A stretch of DNA of 64,000 nt from Cycas panzhihuaensis. Its lineage: Eukaryota; Cycadophyta. Where the stretch lies: positions 224,695,741 to 224,759,740 of the forward strand of contig CM041465.1 in assembly GCA_023213395.1 (NCBI GenBank), given 5' to 3'. Position 1 is the first letter of the stretch, and each line of letters opens with the position of its first letter. A program made the position numbers and the translations under genes. Below the pieces are notes generated by a model. That model did no database searches. It was given only the letters and a program-made list of their open reading frames with translations, and was not told the DNA's origin. Shown piece after piece: positions 22,829 to 33,540 of this stretch.

Positions 22829-23616
22829 AGGTCATTGGGTCCTCCTGTCTGTGAGAGAGTTAAGCTAGGGTTTCTCTAAAGAAGAAAGATTGAATCAAGT
22901 CATTGCCAAAGAACATTCTCTTCTAAAGGTCAAAGTCATTCAAAGCAAACATCAAGCCAATTTCAAAGGAGATCGTACGATCGTACAGAAGTGTACGACC
23001 TTGTACGAACACTAAAATGCAAAGTCCCCAGAATTTGATGAAACTTACCCAGATTGTAGATCGGGCCTTCCTCGGCACATTTCTCTTCGGGAGCAACATC
23101 ATTTGAAGCCATTTTGGTGCAGTTTTGACCAGTCACAAGGGTGCGTGGGTTTGAGGCTTCTCCTCTTTGAAAATCTTCAAAATTCTCTCAAAATCGTTCA
23201 TTCAAGGTGCCAAAAATTCCTCTCATCTTTGATTGATAGTGTTAAGTCCATCTTTCAAGAGATTTGATTGAATTTTTCAAAGTTTTTTCTCTATTTTCTC
23301 TAAAACCCTTGGGGGCAGACTTTCACCTTCTTGCTATCATATCTCTGAGACTTGAGACAGTTTTAAGACAATAGACACATTTTTGGATACCCATTTGCGA
23401 GTATTTCAGTTTGGGACCATCATTTTTCTTGTTCGTACACTTTGGGTTCTGCACGGATTTTCACCTTCTTGTTGTCGTATCTCTCAGACTTGAGACAATT
23501 TTGAGATAATAAACACATTTTTGGATGCCCATTTGCGAGTACTTCAGTTTGAGACTATCATTTTTCTTGTCCGTACACTTTGGGTTCCATACGAAATTCT
23601 ATATCAAATGTGTAAC
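22829..23616 (+). other. D leader with a 137-bp tandem duplication
   Basis: Non-coding. Two tandem copies lie at 23321-23457 and 23458-23594, starting TTTCACCTTCTTG and ending around GTACACTTTGGGTTC. A 12-bp perfect palindrome GTACGATCGTAC (22975-22986) sits among further GTACGA motifs, also seen in C's leader near 28316-28360. Confidence 0.75.
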
Positions 23617-25837
23617 AATGTATTTATGCTAAACAATAGTGAGATAGCTAAGAAATACTAGGCAGAAGCTGTACATATAGTTGTATACTTAATCAACAAA
23701 AGTCCTACTCAGTCACTGGATAATGTAACACCTAAAGAAGCATGGAGAGGACATAAGCCAATATAAATCATCTGAAGATTTTTAGCTGCAAAGCGTATGT
23801 TCACATCCTTGATAAAAAAAGGACTAAATTGGATAATAAAAGCATAGAATGCATAATGGTTGGGTACATTAGTCATTCAAAAGCATATAGATGTCTTGAT
23901 CCAAAGACAAACAAACTGTATGTAAGCAGGGATGTAATCTTTGATGAGAAAAAGGAACTTGATAAAACAGTGTCTCAAGAAATAAATATTGATGATCAAA
24001 ACCCACAAACTATTCAGTTAGAAGATAAATCAGACATTACCTCTGAGAGAATTAGAACAAAAAATGGCACTTCGGAGGAAATAATGTCAGATAACCAACA
24101 AGCATATGATCCCGACACTCATCTGTCTGATATGCAACAAGGCAGTGGTTCAGATACTGAGTCAAGAGATGAAGAAACCAAGTCACCACAAGAACATTCC
24201 TCAAAACGAGTACCAAAATGGTATCTCAAGACCCTTGAGGAAACAAAAGGAGAAATATTTGAACATCAAACGAGATCTCAGAAACCACAAGCCTTAGTGT
24301 GCTCCATTGAACCAAGCTCTTATGAAGAAGCAAGTAACTCTCAAGGCTGGAAAGTGGCAATGGATACAGAGATTGAAGCCATACATAAAAACAAAACATG
24401 GGACTTGGTACTAGCTCCTAAAGATAAGCCTATTATAAATTGTAAATGGGTATACAAAATAAAGAAAAAGCCGAATGGGGAAGTTGAGAAATACAAGGCG
24501 AGACTGGTCGCAAAAGGCTACACACAGACAACTGGAATTGATTATGAAGAAACGTTCTCTCCAATAGCAAAACTAAATACAGTAAGAACCATGATCACAA
24601 TTGCAGCTCAAAAAGGATGGAAGATCTATCAAATGGGTGTTAAAAGTGCGTTTCTGAATGGAGATCTACAGGAAGAAATGTATATGTATCAGCCTGAAGG
24701 ATACATAAAATCAGGACAGGAAAATATGGTCTGCAAATTAAGAAAAGCATTGTATGGTCTCAAACAAGCGCCACAAGCTTGGTACACCAAGCTGGATTCA
24801 TATCTCACTCAAAATGGCTTCCACCGATGTGAATCGGATCACAGTCTGTATGTAAAATCCAATAAGGGCTTAACATCTATCATAGTGGTATATGTAGATG
24901 ACATGCTGATTACTGGAGATGATGAGGATTCAATAACATTTATCAAAAAGTGATACGAGAAGGTTTTTGAAATAATAGATCTAGGAATGTTGCATTACTA
25001 CCTCGGTATAGAAATAGAACAAAACAATCACTCCATTGTTCTTTCATAGGCTAGATATGTCAAAAATTTACTAAGTAGATTCAAAATGGATAGCTATAAT
25101 AGTGCCGCCATACCAATGGAAACTGGAATTATACTAAGCACAGAACAAGAAGCACAACCAGTTGATGCAACCATATACAGACAATTGATTGGAAGCCTAA
25201 TTTATCTCACAGCCACACAGCCTGACATTTTGTATGCAGTTGGTATAGTCTCCAGGTTTATGGAAAATCCCAAAGTCCCTCATTGGAATGCTGCAAAGAG
25301 AATCCTACGATACTTGAAGGGAACAACAAGTCTTGGATTGGAATATAAAAGAGAAAACAATATGCAACTAACTGGGTTTTGCGACTTGGACTGGGCTGGA
25401 GACAAAACAGATAGGAAATCTACATCAGGGTATTGTTTCTTCTTAGGGGAATCATTGATCTCTTGGAGTAGCAAAAAGCAACACACAGTTGCATTGTCTT
25501 CAACAGAAGTTGAATACAAGGCAGCAGTCAATGCAGCATGTGAAGGAGTATGGATCAGACAACTCCTAAATGATCTAGGACAGAAGCAAGTGGTGCCTAC
25601 TCAAATATCAAAGCACAATCAAAATGACAAAGAACCTAGTATTGCATGCAAGAACAAAGCACATAGAAGTGCACCATCACTTCATCAGAGAAAAAGTGCA
25701 AAACAGAGAAATTGAGCTTCAACATTGTACTTCAGGAGAATAAGCGGCTGAAGTTCTTACCAAATCTCTTGGGAGGGAAAAATTCTTTTTCTTTAGAAAT
25801 CAGTTAGGATTAAGATAGATAAAACATTAAGAGGGGG
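23617..25837 (+). pseudogene. pol: D pol remnant: integrase end, reverse transcriptase, RNase H
   Basis: It begins within integrase (AEAVHIVVYLINKSPTQ) and has a clean frame at 23829-24953 over the integrase tail and most of RT. YVDD is intact (VVYVDDMLITGDD), but the motif A Asp is Gly (QMGVKSAFLNG, codon 24636-24638). A stop at 24951 and later shifts break the rest. RNase H is readable at 25086-25715 (DLDWAGDKTDRKSTSGYCFF) and ends in a shifted frame. A polypurine tract, TAAGAGGGGG, sits immediately before the 3' LTR. Confidence 0.9.
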
Positions 25838-26053
25838 TGTAGAAGCTAATGTTTTATCTAGGGTTATGATGTGTTCCTAATGTATTTTATTGAGGGTCCT
25901 CAACCCTTCTCCTCTCCTCTTTCAAGGTGACAAGTGGCACAATCCTGTTGAGTGGTTGTCATTTGCACCTTCTCCACAATTGTATATATACAATCAAATG
26001 ATTGATCAATAAAGGGCAGAGCATTCAACAATTGTCATATTAAACCTTTCACA
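25838..26053 (+). repeat. D 3' LTR (216 bp)
   Basis: TGTAGAAGC...CTTTCACA, then target duplication GACTT. Confidence 0.95.
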
Positions 26054-26058
26054 GACTT

Positions 26059-26720
26059 CTGCCTTGAATTCTTTGAATTTCTCGAAGACTTCAAATTTGT
26101 TGTAAAGAAAATAAATCCATACTTTTTTAGAGAAGTCATCAATGAAAGTAAGGAAATATCTGGCTTCATTTATTGAACAGGGAGTGATTGGCCCACATAG
26201 ATCAGTATGGATTAATTCTAATTTGTGTTTAGCTCTCCACTCACTCTTTTGAAACGGTAAACGATGTTGTTTACCAAGAAGACAACTTTTGCAGACAAGA
26301 GGATGAAATGTAATATTGGGAAGTCCAGTAATCATTCCTGATTTATGCAATAATTCTAATCTATCTAATGAGACATGTCAATACTTCAAATGCCAAAGTT
26401 TGTTGTTATCAACATTTGTAGCAGTATATGCTTTCACATCTTTATTTCCAACAACAGGGTTAGAAAGCAGTTTGTATAGATCATTGCTTTCTATTCCTTT
26501 TGCAATTTCAACACCATCATTCTTCATGTACAAATTATGACAAAATCCTTTTTCATCAAAGATGGTTACTAGCTTTTTCTTTCGGAGCTGAGAAACAGAT
26601 GGAAGATTCTTTTTTAGTCCTGGCACAAATAATACATTGCCAATTTTTTGAATAATGCCTTTTAGCTCAAAAATTATAGTTCCAACCCCTTTGATTTTAA
26701 GAGGGTATTTGTCTCATAAC
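26059..26720 (-). pseudogene. pol: C GAG-pre-integrase and integrase front part
   Basis: On the minus strand: PGLKKNLPSVSQLRKK, then the pre-integrase zinc region (LWHLKY-x-HVS, C-x2-C in CKSCLLGKQHRLPF). The first catalytic Asp of integrase follows in IHTDLCGP, then TFIDDFSKKVWIYFL. D interrupts the frame right after FKAEV. The protease site upstream (near 26807) has lost the D-S-G: the family motif is replaced by VNP and a stop. Confidence 0.87.
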
Positions 26721-26794
26721 TCAACTGATTTGTTAGAGGAGTAACTTTTGAGTGTTTCAAATCAATTTTCACGTCAAATCATGTGTCTAGAAGC

Positions 26795-27807
26795 TCAAGG
26801 GTTAACGTACCACACTTCTCTATCTTCGAAACTTGCAGTGAGTGCTACTACAAATGTTGTTTCTTCTTCATCATCATCAGGGCTGGTTTGTTCCCTGCCA
26901 TAGTTGCCTGTTGGTCGCTTCCCTTTCTTAATCTCTGCCCTCCTTTGCGAGCACTGGTAAGGATAATGTCCAGATTGTTCGCAATAGTAGCAAACGTCCA
27001 GAGCTCTGCAGTTGCTAGGGAAATGGCCTGGTTTTCCACAATTGAAGCTGACCTGAGCATCCTTAGGAGGAAGTGGATGGCCTCGACCTTTGTTCTCTTT
27101 CCATCTTCCTTTGGACTGCTTCTTGCGTCGGGAGTTCGACCACGTCCTCATGTTTGTCCTCTTCCTCTTTGTCCCAAGCTGAGTTTGGACAAGAATGCAT
27201 CTTCCAATTTTGTTCCTTCTTTGTAGCATTTATTCCTTTGTTCCTATCTTAAAAGCATTCCTGTTAAAGTGTCAAGTGACGTTGTTTCAATCTAATCATT
27301 ATTTGTTATTGAATTAACTAGATTATCAATGGATTTAGGAAGTTTACTTGCAATCATTTTTACAAGCTCTTGATTAGGCATATTTGCCCTAGCACTCAAC
27401 AGGTCATTCCTAATAGAAGTCACCTTGTGAATGAATTCAAAAACGCTTTCATTTTCTTTCGTATTTAATTTGAATCATTCTTCTTTGAGGGCTACAACTC
27501 TGGCCTAGTTTTTCTGGCTGTATAGATTTGCAAACACCTTCCAAATCCTAGCAGAAGAGTTTATTCTCTCAATGCAAACAAGAAGAGGATTGGAGACAGA
27601 CAATTTTAAAACTATCATTCTAGCATTATCCCTTTCATCCCAGCTGATCTGGGCAGCACCAACATCACTCGGTCTTGTTTCTTTCTCAATAGCTATATTC
27701 CATGTGTTTTTGGCTCTCAGGAGGTTTTCAACTTTGATTTTGCATACATGATAATTGGTCTCAGTTAATTTATCCTACTCACTGAGTACTAAGATGGAGG
27801 AGGCCAT
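26795..27807 (-). pseudogene. gag: C gag with two zinc knuckles, first one damaged
   Basis: The start MASSILVLSE at 27807 follows the leader. The UBN2-type capsid includes LLRAKNTWNIAIE and SARIWKVFANLYS, with several stops. At 26795-27229 a clean frame holds a basic stretch and two tandem knuckles. The first, SFNCGKPGHFPSNC, has its first Cys replaced by Ser; the second, CYYCEQSGHYPYQC, is intact. Confidence 0.85.
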
Positions 27808-28516
27808 ATTGAATCTATTACAGAGATGACAACTAGACTGAATCTAGACAGAGAAGAGTCTGACCATACGACTATACATATTTTCGTATAAAATTGCAAG
27901 TGTATAGACTAGTCAGGAAATTATCTCAAAATGTAGATTTTTTTGAGAGGAGTAAAAATCTTTAGAAGATGACCCTCAACTTGATCACAAAATGACTTGA
28001 AACCCAAAACTGGGTTGCTAGGGTTTATTAGAAATTTGTTCAAAAAATAAAAAATCTCCTTTAAATAGCTTTGATTCTGGACTCAAAAGAAGCATGCCAT
28101 TAAAACATAGAGATCACAATAGGTTTTACCTGGAACAATGATGAAATTTGATTAAAATTTATGGTTGGATCCTTAAATCCGCGTGACTTGTAAACTGGCA
28201 AAATGAGCCTGAAAATAGCCTCAAATCCTTTCGACTTAGTTGAGAAGAATGATGACCACACTGAGATCTATCTTCTGGTAAAATTTGGGTAAATTCTGAG
28301 CACCTCAAATTTTGTCGTCTGTACAGGTCTGTACGAGTACATACACATCTGTACATAGGCAATACATTCGATCTCTTTCGAATTCTTTAGAATGTCTTGA
28401 CAAATGAATGTCCTTGCTTCGAATTGTTTCACAATTCTTTGACCTCTCTTTTAATCTACAAAAAATCTGTGATTCTTTGTGATAACAAGTTCTCTCTCAA
28501 ACAGGTGAATTGCCCT
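27808..28516 (-). other. Leader of element C
   Basis: Non-coding, 0.7 kb, between PBS and gag. It contains GTAC-rich stretches (28316-28360) like those in D's leader, suggesting that C and D belong to related families. Confidence 0.65.
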
Positions 28517-28528
28517 GCTCTGATACCA
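28517..28528 (-). promoter_or_regulatory. C primer-binding site
   Basis: The minus strand reads TGGTATCAGAGC directly next to the LTR. Confidence 0.94.
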
Positions 28529-28746
28529 TGATAAGATTCATTCCATAATGGGTGAAAACTTAATTGCATTCCTTATGAGAGAGTTTATCTCTCTTAAATA
28601 TATATTGAGGAATTGTAACCGTTGAGTGTTTGTTTGACACTTGCTGGACACTTGTCATGTTTACATAAAGAGGGTTTTAACACATTCCCCTCATGAGTCC
28701 TAGTGATAAAACATTACAACTAATGGTAAAACATTACATCTTAACA
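28529..28746 (-). repeat. C 5' LTR (218 bp)
   Basis: Matches 12397-12603, with an extra 11 bp (CTGGACACTTG) that looks like a small tandem duplication of ACACTTG sequence. Followed by TCCTC. Confidence 0.94.
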
Positions 28747-28751
28747 TCCTC

Positions 28752-28998
28752 TAGATAAAATTCATTACTTCTTGTCAAAATCCCTTTTGGATTAGATACA
28801 TTGGACATAGTTTCCTCTACTATAGTGCCTTCTTCACTTACAACTGTTTGGGGTGTTATTAATTCACTCCATTCTCATCTCTTAATGGACTTATCCTTTG
28901 TGCTTCCTCTCAACAACGCACCTCTCCTATTCACCTACCTTGGTATTCTTTCCTTTGCCCAACATGTCACCCTCTCACAACTTGACTCTGGTGCTCCC
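28752..28998 (-). pseudogene. gag: F gag, upstream part
   Basis: Continues F gag across insertion C: the minus-strand reading through SEEGTIVEETMSNVSNPKG joins the acidic stretch EESPKKTSNDEEE at 12391 in frame once one TCCTC copy is discounted. Upstream it is broken by stops. Confidence 0.6.
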
Positions 28999-29543
28999 TG
29001 TTAAACCTTATGTTTACATGTTAAGCCTATGTACTTTATTTTTCATGTATTATTTGCCTATGTACTTTATGGGGTGACTTATCACTTAAGTGATAAAGTG
29101 CACACCCACATTCTTTCCTAGTGACACAACATTGTCACTAAAGGGTCAAATGGACCCCCATACACTTTTGCTCACTTGAAAGCCCTAAAAGGACACATGT
29201 CCTACATGCAAGGCATGTACCTTAGATGTTTGACACTTGTCAAATATCCAATGCCTTAGGCCTTTCCCTTCACTCTATATATTGAGACCTCTTCTCATTG
29301 TTCTTATATAGAGTTGGAGTCAGATTGTTATCTTTGCCAGTTTGCTAATCAAACTGATATTCATTTGGAGATTGGACCAATTCCATCTCCTCCCATTTGG
29401 TATCATTTGCTCACTCTCTTTGTGCTTTGATCTTGCTCATGTTAATTTTATTTTCATTGTTAGTCTAGATATCTTGCTTTCTAGAACTAGAGTGAATCTA
29501 TCTTCTAGATCTTGGGTTTCATAGGCCTTTGGCACTTTCAACA
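28999..29543 (+). repeat. Solo LTR of the A/B family (545 bp) in F
   Basis: TGTTAAACC...TTCAACA, flanked by perfect CTCCC duplications (28994-28998 and 29544-29548). No internal region, PBS or polypurine tract. It has the palindrome TTATCACTTAAGTGATAA and the LTR hairpin. It is in + orientation, opposite to F. Confidence 0.93.
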
Positions 29544-29548
29544 CTCCC

Positions 29549-29778
29549 CTACTTGAAGGTTTCTTGTATGGCATAAAAAGGTCTTGTGGCTATTGTGATT
29601 TAGTTAAAAACTACCATCACGATGATAGCCAAGGTCTTCTGGTCTTTGAATATACACTCTCACCCATCTCTATGTCCTTAGGTTCTTTTCCACTCGATGG
29701 GTTTAAGCAACGAAACCAATGTTGATTGCTACTTGGCCCATTGATGTTTCGAAACCACTCGATAATGTAGCTACCACA
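29549..29778 (-). other. F gag start or leader
   Basis: Similar to 56230-56366 in front of gag in E, including AACCAATGTT and a CACTCGA/CACTAG motif. No clear primer-binding site: the minus strand next to the LTR reads TGTGGTAGCTACATTATCGAG. Confidence 0.5.
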
Positions 29779-30073
29779 TGTCCTCTTTACTCCTTGATGT
29801 CAGTTACACTTAGGTTATTTGCAATATATATAACAACTTTACAGCATTCGCTACCTATACAACATTGCTTAATCACAACATAAGCAACCAATCATCAAGC
29901 ACATAAAATGAATGAGACTTTCTTCACAACTCTTATATATTATTAATCAACACTAAATATGCTCATAAAACATTACATCACTTTCAATGTTTGGCTCTTA
30001 CTCTCGAGAACATGCCATATAGTTCACTAACTTAGATTGCACTATTTAACTAATGAGAGAATAACCTATTTAT
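29779..30073 (-). repeat. F 5' LTR, first part
   Basis: Starts TGTCCTCTTTACTCCTTGATG and aligns with 8618-8960. It is interrupted after TTTAT (30069-30073) by the TRIM-G insertion and resumes at 37477. Confidence 0.75.
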
Positions 30074-30349
30074 TGTTGTCTTGACGTTCCCCCTCTCCGC
30101 CTTGAGTCCGCCCGGGCCCTTTTGGCGTGATGGTAAGTTCACTTGGTATCAGAGCCAACGTGACGGGGTCGACTCTCCTCGAGGTCTTTCGGCCGAACCG
30201 TGTGTCCGATCCCTCTATATTCCCACGTGGTCAAGTGCGGCGAGTCCGCGGCGTTGTGGAGCGGTTCACGTCACGGGGCGTTGTTGTCTTGACGTTCCCC
30301 CTCTCCGCCTTGAGTCAGCCCGGGCCCTTTTGGCGTGATGGTAAGTTCA
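30074..30349 (+). mobile_element. TRIM/SMART-like miniature LTR element (276 bp)
   Basis: Two 68-bp direct repeats (30074-30141 and 30282-30349, nearly identical, TGTTGTCTTGACG...GTAAGTTCA) flank 140 bp. The internal part opens with an exact PBS, TGGTATCAGAGC (30144-30155), two bases after the first repeat. It ends in a short G-rich tract, CACGGGGCG. That is the layout of terminal-repeat retrotransposons in miniature. It is strikingly GC-rich compared with its surroundings and has no coding capacity. It has no target duplication of its own; see the composite with G. Confidence 0.75.
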
Positions 30350-30353
30350 CTAA

Positions 30354-30933
30354 TGTTGACAATGGGCATTAGGCCACATTGATCCCAAGATCATAAATAT
30401 AATCACAATACAATAAATGCATGAAAGCATGAGAGCATAAAAGCATAAACTGAAATATAGGAGCAAGAGAAAATGATACCCAATATGTGGAGTTGGAATT
30501 GGTCCAACCTCCCAAGTAGAAAATAGCTTGATTAGCAAACTGATAGCATAACAATACAACTCCAACTCTCCTCTTATGGACAATGAGGAGAGGTCTCCTT
30601 ATATAGAGTGAAATGAAAGACCTAAGGCCTTGGATGTTTGACAAGTGTCAAACATCCAAGATACATCACATGGATCATGAGCAAAAGTGCTTGGATCCTC
30701 ACCTAAGGCCTTGGATGTTTGACAAGTGTCAAACATCCAAGATACATCACTTGGAATATTCAAACAAGTGCATGAGGGTCCATTGACCCTTTTGTGACAA
30801 CGTTGTGTCACTAGAAAGAATGTGGGTGTGCACTTTATCACTTAAGTGATAAGTCACCCCTAAAGTATAAAGTGCATATATTACATGAAAAATAAATGTA
30901 CATTCACTTAACATTTAAACATAAGGTTTAACA
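30354..30933 (-). repeat. G 3' LTR (580 bp)
   Basis: TGTTGACAATGGG...GTTTAACA on the + strand, followed by a C7 run (minus-strand polypurine tract). It contains two copies of the GGATGTTTGACA hairpin within a roughly 85-bp internal duplication (about 30630-30750). Confidence 0.95.
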
Positions 30934-31800
30934 CCCCCCCTTACTGTCTACAATGTTAAGCCGGACACCAAGACCATCTCTAAATTTTACAAATTTGTCT
31001 CTACCAAGTGGCTTGGTAAAGATATCTCTGCGTCTGTTGCTCTGTTGGTCGATATTGAAGTGTGATCTCACCACCGTGTACATGCTCACGATGAAATGGT
31101 GGTGAACTTCAATATGCTTGGTCCGCGTGGAAAAGCGATTCTTAGTTAGCTTGAGGACACTGATTGTCACAATGAAGGCCGGTCGGTGCTTTGAAACCCA
31201 AGCTCACCAAGAATCCGTCGAGCCGGATAGCCTCACAAGTCACTGATCGCAGCCTTTGTATTCTGCCTGGAGGACAAGGTAACATTTGGTTGCTTCTTGC
31301 AACTCCATGAAACATTTCTTTGTACCAAGGGTAAAAGCAGAACCCGAGGTAGATCTTACGCTATCCGGCATCCGCCTAATCGAATCGAGAACCCCTCCAA
31401 AGTGAAGTTCTCCTTATGTACATACTCAAGTCCAAGTGCAATGTTCCTTTGATATACTTGAGTATGCGTCTTCTTTGCATTCCATTGTATCGATTGGGTT
31501 GAGACATGTATAGCGAGAGCAAATCCCAACAAAGAATGAAATATCCTAGAGTGTTGGTGAGATAAATGAGACTCCCAATCAAGCTCAGGTAAAGTGTGGG
31601 ATCTGTGGTGTAGCTTCCTCATTGAGAGAAAGCTTGGTGCCGCTCTCCATGGGTGTAGGCGCCTGTCTTGCGATCCGCATCCTGAATCTCTGCAAGATGT
31701 CCCAAGAATATTTTGCTTGGGAAATGAAGATATAGCCTGGCTTCTGCCATACCTCAAAGCCTAGAAAGTAATGGAGAAGTCCAAGATCAGTCATCTCAAA
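30934..31800 (-). pseudogene. pol: G RNase H and RT end
   Basis: RNase H blocks are spread over several frames: IGSLIYLTNT, YMSQPNRYNG, KENFTLEGF, TRTKHIEVHHHFI and DIFTKPLGRDKFVKFRDG. The last codons before the stop are in the polypurine tract, and the TAA stop lies in the first bases of the LTR (TGTTAA). Five CWG-to-CG losses occur in about 45 bp near 31358-31390. Confidence 0.85.
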
Positions 31801-32530
31801 ACTTCTCTTCAAATCATTTTGGAGAACATTGATGAGCTTAGTGTCATCACCGTGATCACTAAGTCATCTACATACAAGGCAATATAAGTGACATGGTGAT
31901 GGTCATGTTTGATGTACAAGTTTGGATCAGATGTGGATCGATGAAACCCATGTCTCAAAAAGTATTCATCGATTTTTGCATACCATGCCCTAGGAGCTTG
32001 CTTCAAGCCATACAAAGCCTTCTTGAGGCGACATACCAAATGCTCCTTGCCTTGTTCCTTGTAACGGAGGTTGCTCCAAGTATACCTCCTCTTGAAGATC
32101 GCCATTGAGGAAGGCGCTCTTCACGTCCATCGATATCTGACCCATTTGCATTGTGCGGCTAGGGCCAAGAGAAGTCTCGATGGTGTTCATATTTTTCACA
32201 GTGCAAAGGTCTCCTCGTAATCGATTCCTTCTTGTTGTTTAAATCCCTTTGCTACAAGTCTTGCTTTCTGGCGCTTGAGTGTCCCATCAGAATGGACTTT
32301 GGTCTTGTAGACCCATTTACAACTGATTGCCTGTTTGTGTGGAGGCAATTCGACCAAGTCCCAAGTACCATTCTTATGAATGGATTGAATCTCCTCATCC
32401 ATGGCGACTTTCCAATTATCACTTTGTGAAGCCTCGCAAAGGTAGTAGGCTCATCAATAGAAAGCACTTGACCATAAGTGCAAAGTTTGTTTCTTCACGA
32501 TACTTTGATGGACGTTTCCTTCAATGATAT
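31801..32530 (-). pseudogene. pol: G reverse transcriptase
   Basis: The frame 32196-32402 (EEIQSIHKNGTWDLVELPP, GIDYEETFA) is followed in other frames by motif A with Asp intact (SMDVKSAFLNGDLQEEVYL) and by KKALYGLKQAPRAW and YVDD (ALYVDDLVI). The breaks between frames fall on single-base losses at CAG/CTG (for example near 31850 and 32130-32165). Confidence 0.87.
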
Positions 32531-33540
32531 GACCATCCTGTCTGTTTGAGTGTACCATTTAGGTAACCACGAAATGATGTGGCTTGAACCTCAATATCTT
32601 ACGGTCTAAGTGTAGGGGTATCGAAGATGAAGTGGAAGGTTCAAGTGGGGCAAATGAGGATGAAGTAGATGGCATGAAGGTGCGGATGAAGAACATGGTG
32701 TGTAAGATTGAGGGAAGGAAGTCCTCAACAATCTTTTTCCCTTTGTCAATGGGGGGTTGGATTGGTGCTATATCCAACTCTTTTAGATCATACTCAACAA
32801 AGATTACATCTCTTGAGAGATGCATTTTCCTCCCAACTGGATCATACAACTTGTAGGCTTTGCTATGGATTGAATATCCTACAAAGATGCATTTAAGACT
32901 ATGTTTGTCCAACTTAGTTCTTTGTTGATCCGGTATATGCATATATGCAAGACACCAATGTCCTTAAGTGGTGATAGTTGGCTTCTTTCCGCACCATGCC
33001 TCCTCGGTGTGATATTGGTGATCATGGTTGTAGGACTTCGATTGGCCACATAGGCAGCTGTTTGAAATGCCTCGGCCCAGTAAGTTCTTGGAAGCCCTTT
33101 TGCATGCATCATTGTTATGGCTTTATTAGCCAATGTTCTATTCATCCTCTCGGAGACTCCATTTCTTTGAGGAGTATGAGGAGTCATGAGTTGTCTCCGA
33201 ATTCCATTATCCTTGCAAAATTGGTTGAATTCATTTGAAGTGAATTCACCTCCATTATCGACCTTAGTGTGCTAATTAAGTAGCGATTCATTTTCTACTT
33301 CCGCCTTGAACTCTTTGAATTTTGAGAAGGCTTGATTTTGTTTTAGGAAGTAGACCCGGACTTTGTGAGAGAAGTCATCAATAAAGGATATGTAGTACAG
33401 TGCTCCTCCAAAGGAGTGGGTGGACATCGGTCCACCCAAGTCGAGTGAACTAATTGCAAAGGATAAGATGCACGCCATGCTTTGCCTTTAGGAAAAGGCA
33501 CCGATGTTGTGTCCCCATTATGCAAGCTTCAAAGACATTT
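32531..33540 (-). pseudogene. pol: G integrase
   Basis: Blocks: LGGPMSTHSFGGALYYISF, FIDDFSHKV, NGVSERMNRTLANKA, TYWAEAFQTAAYVANRSPTT, HIPDQQRTKLDKHSLK and HLSRDVIFVE. A base is lost from the CAG just before the second catalytic Asp codon (near 33259), shifting the frame exactly at the active site. Clean frames exist only piecewise. Confidence 0.86.

Larger units (their letters stand above)
22601..26053 (+). mobile_element. Element D: short copia element with a large internal deletion, inserted in C
   Basis: 3,453 bp, flanked by perfect GACTT duplications (22596-22600 and 26054-26058). It has 216-bp LTRs, a perfect PBS and a polypurine tract. The leader passes directly into the middle of integrase at about 23617, so gag, protease and the front half of integrase are absent. 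Removal of D restores C's integrase frame. The LTRs differ at 11 of 216 positions. Confidence 0.95.
12397..28746 (-). mobile_element. Element C: Ty1/copia element inserted in F, itself split by B and D
   Basis: C begins TGATAAG and ends CTTAACA on the + strand, flanked by perfect 5-bp duplications TCCTC (12392-12396 and 28747-28751). Without B and D and their duplicated target bases it is about 5.25 kb, a normal copia length. The order on the minus strand is 5' LTR, PBS, leader, gag, pre-integrase, integrase, RT, RNase H, polypurine tract, 3' LTR. The LTRs differ at about 17 of 207 aligned positions plus an 11-bp indel. Confidence 0.95.

Noticed and set aside
26783-27226. 147-codon + strand frame
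   Set aside because: Exact shadow of C gag, whose minus-strand reading has two zinc knuckles.
30081-30372. Two overlapping 80-85-codon frames in GC-rich DNA
   Set aside because: They read through both terminal repeats of the TRIM-like element in different phases; few stops are expected in GC-rich sequence.
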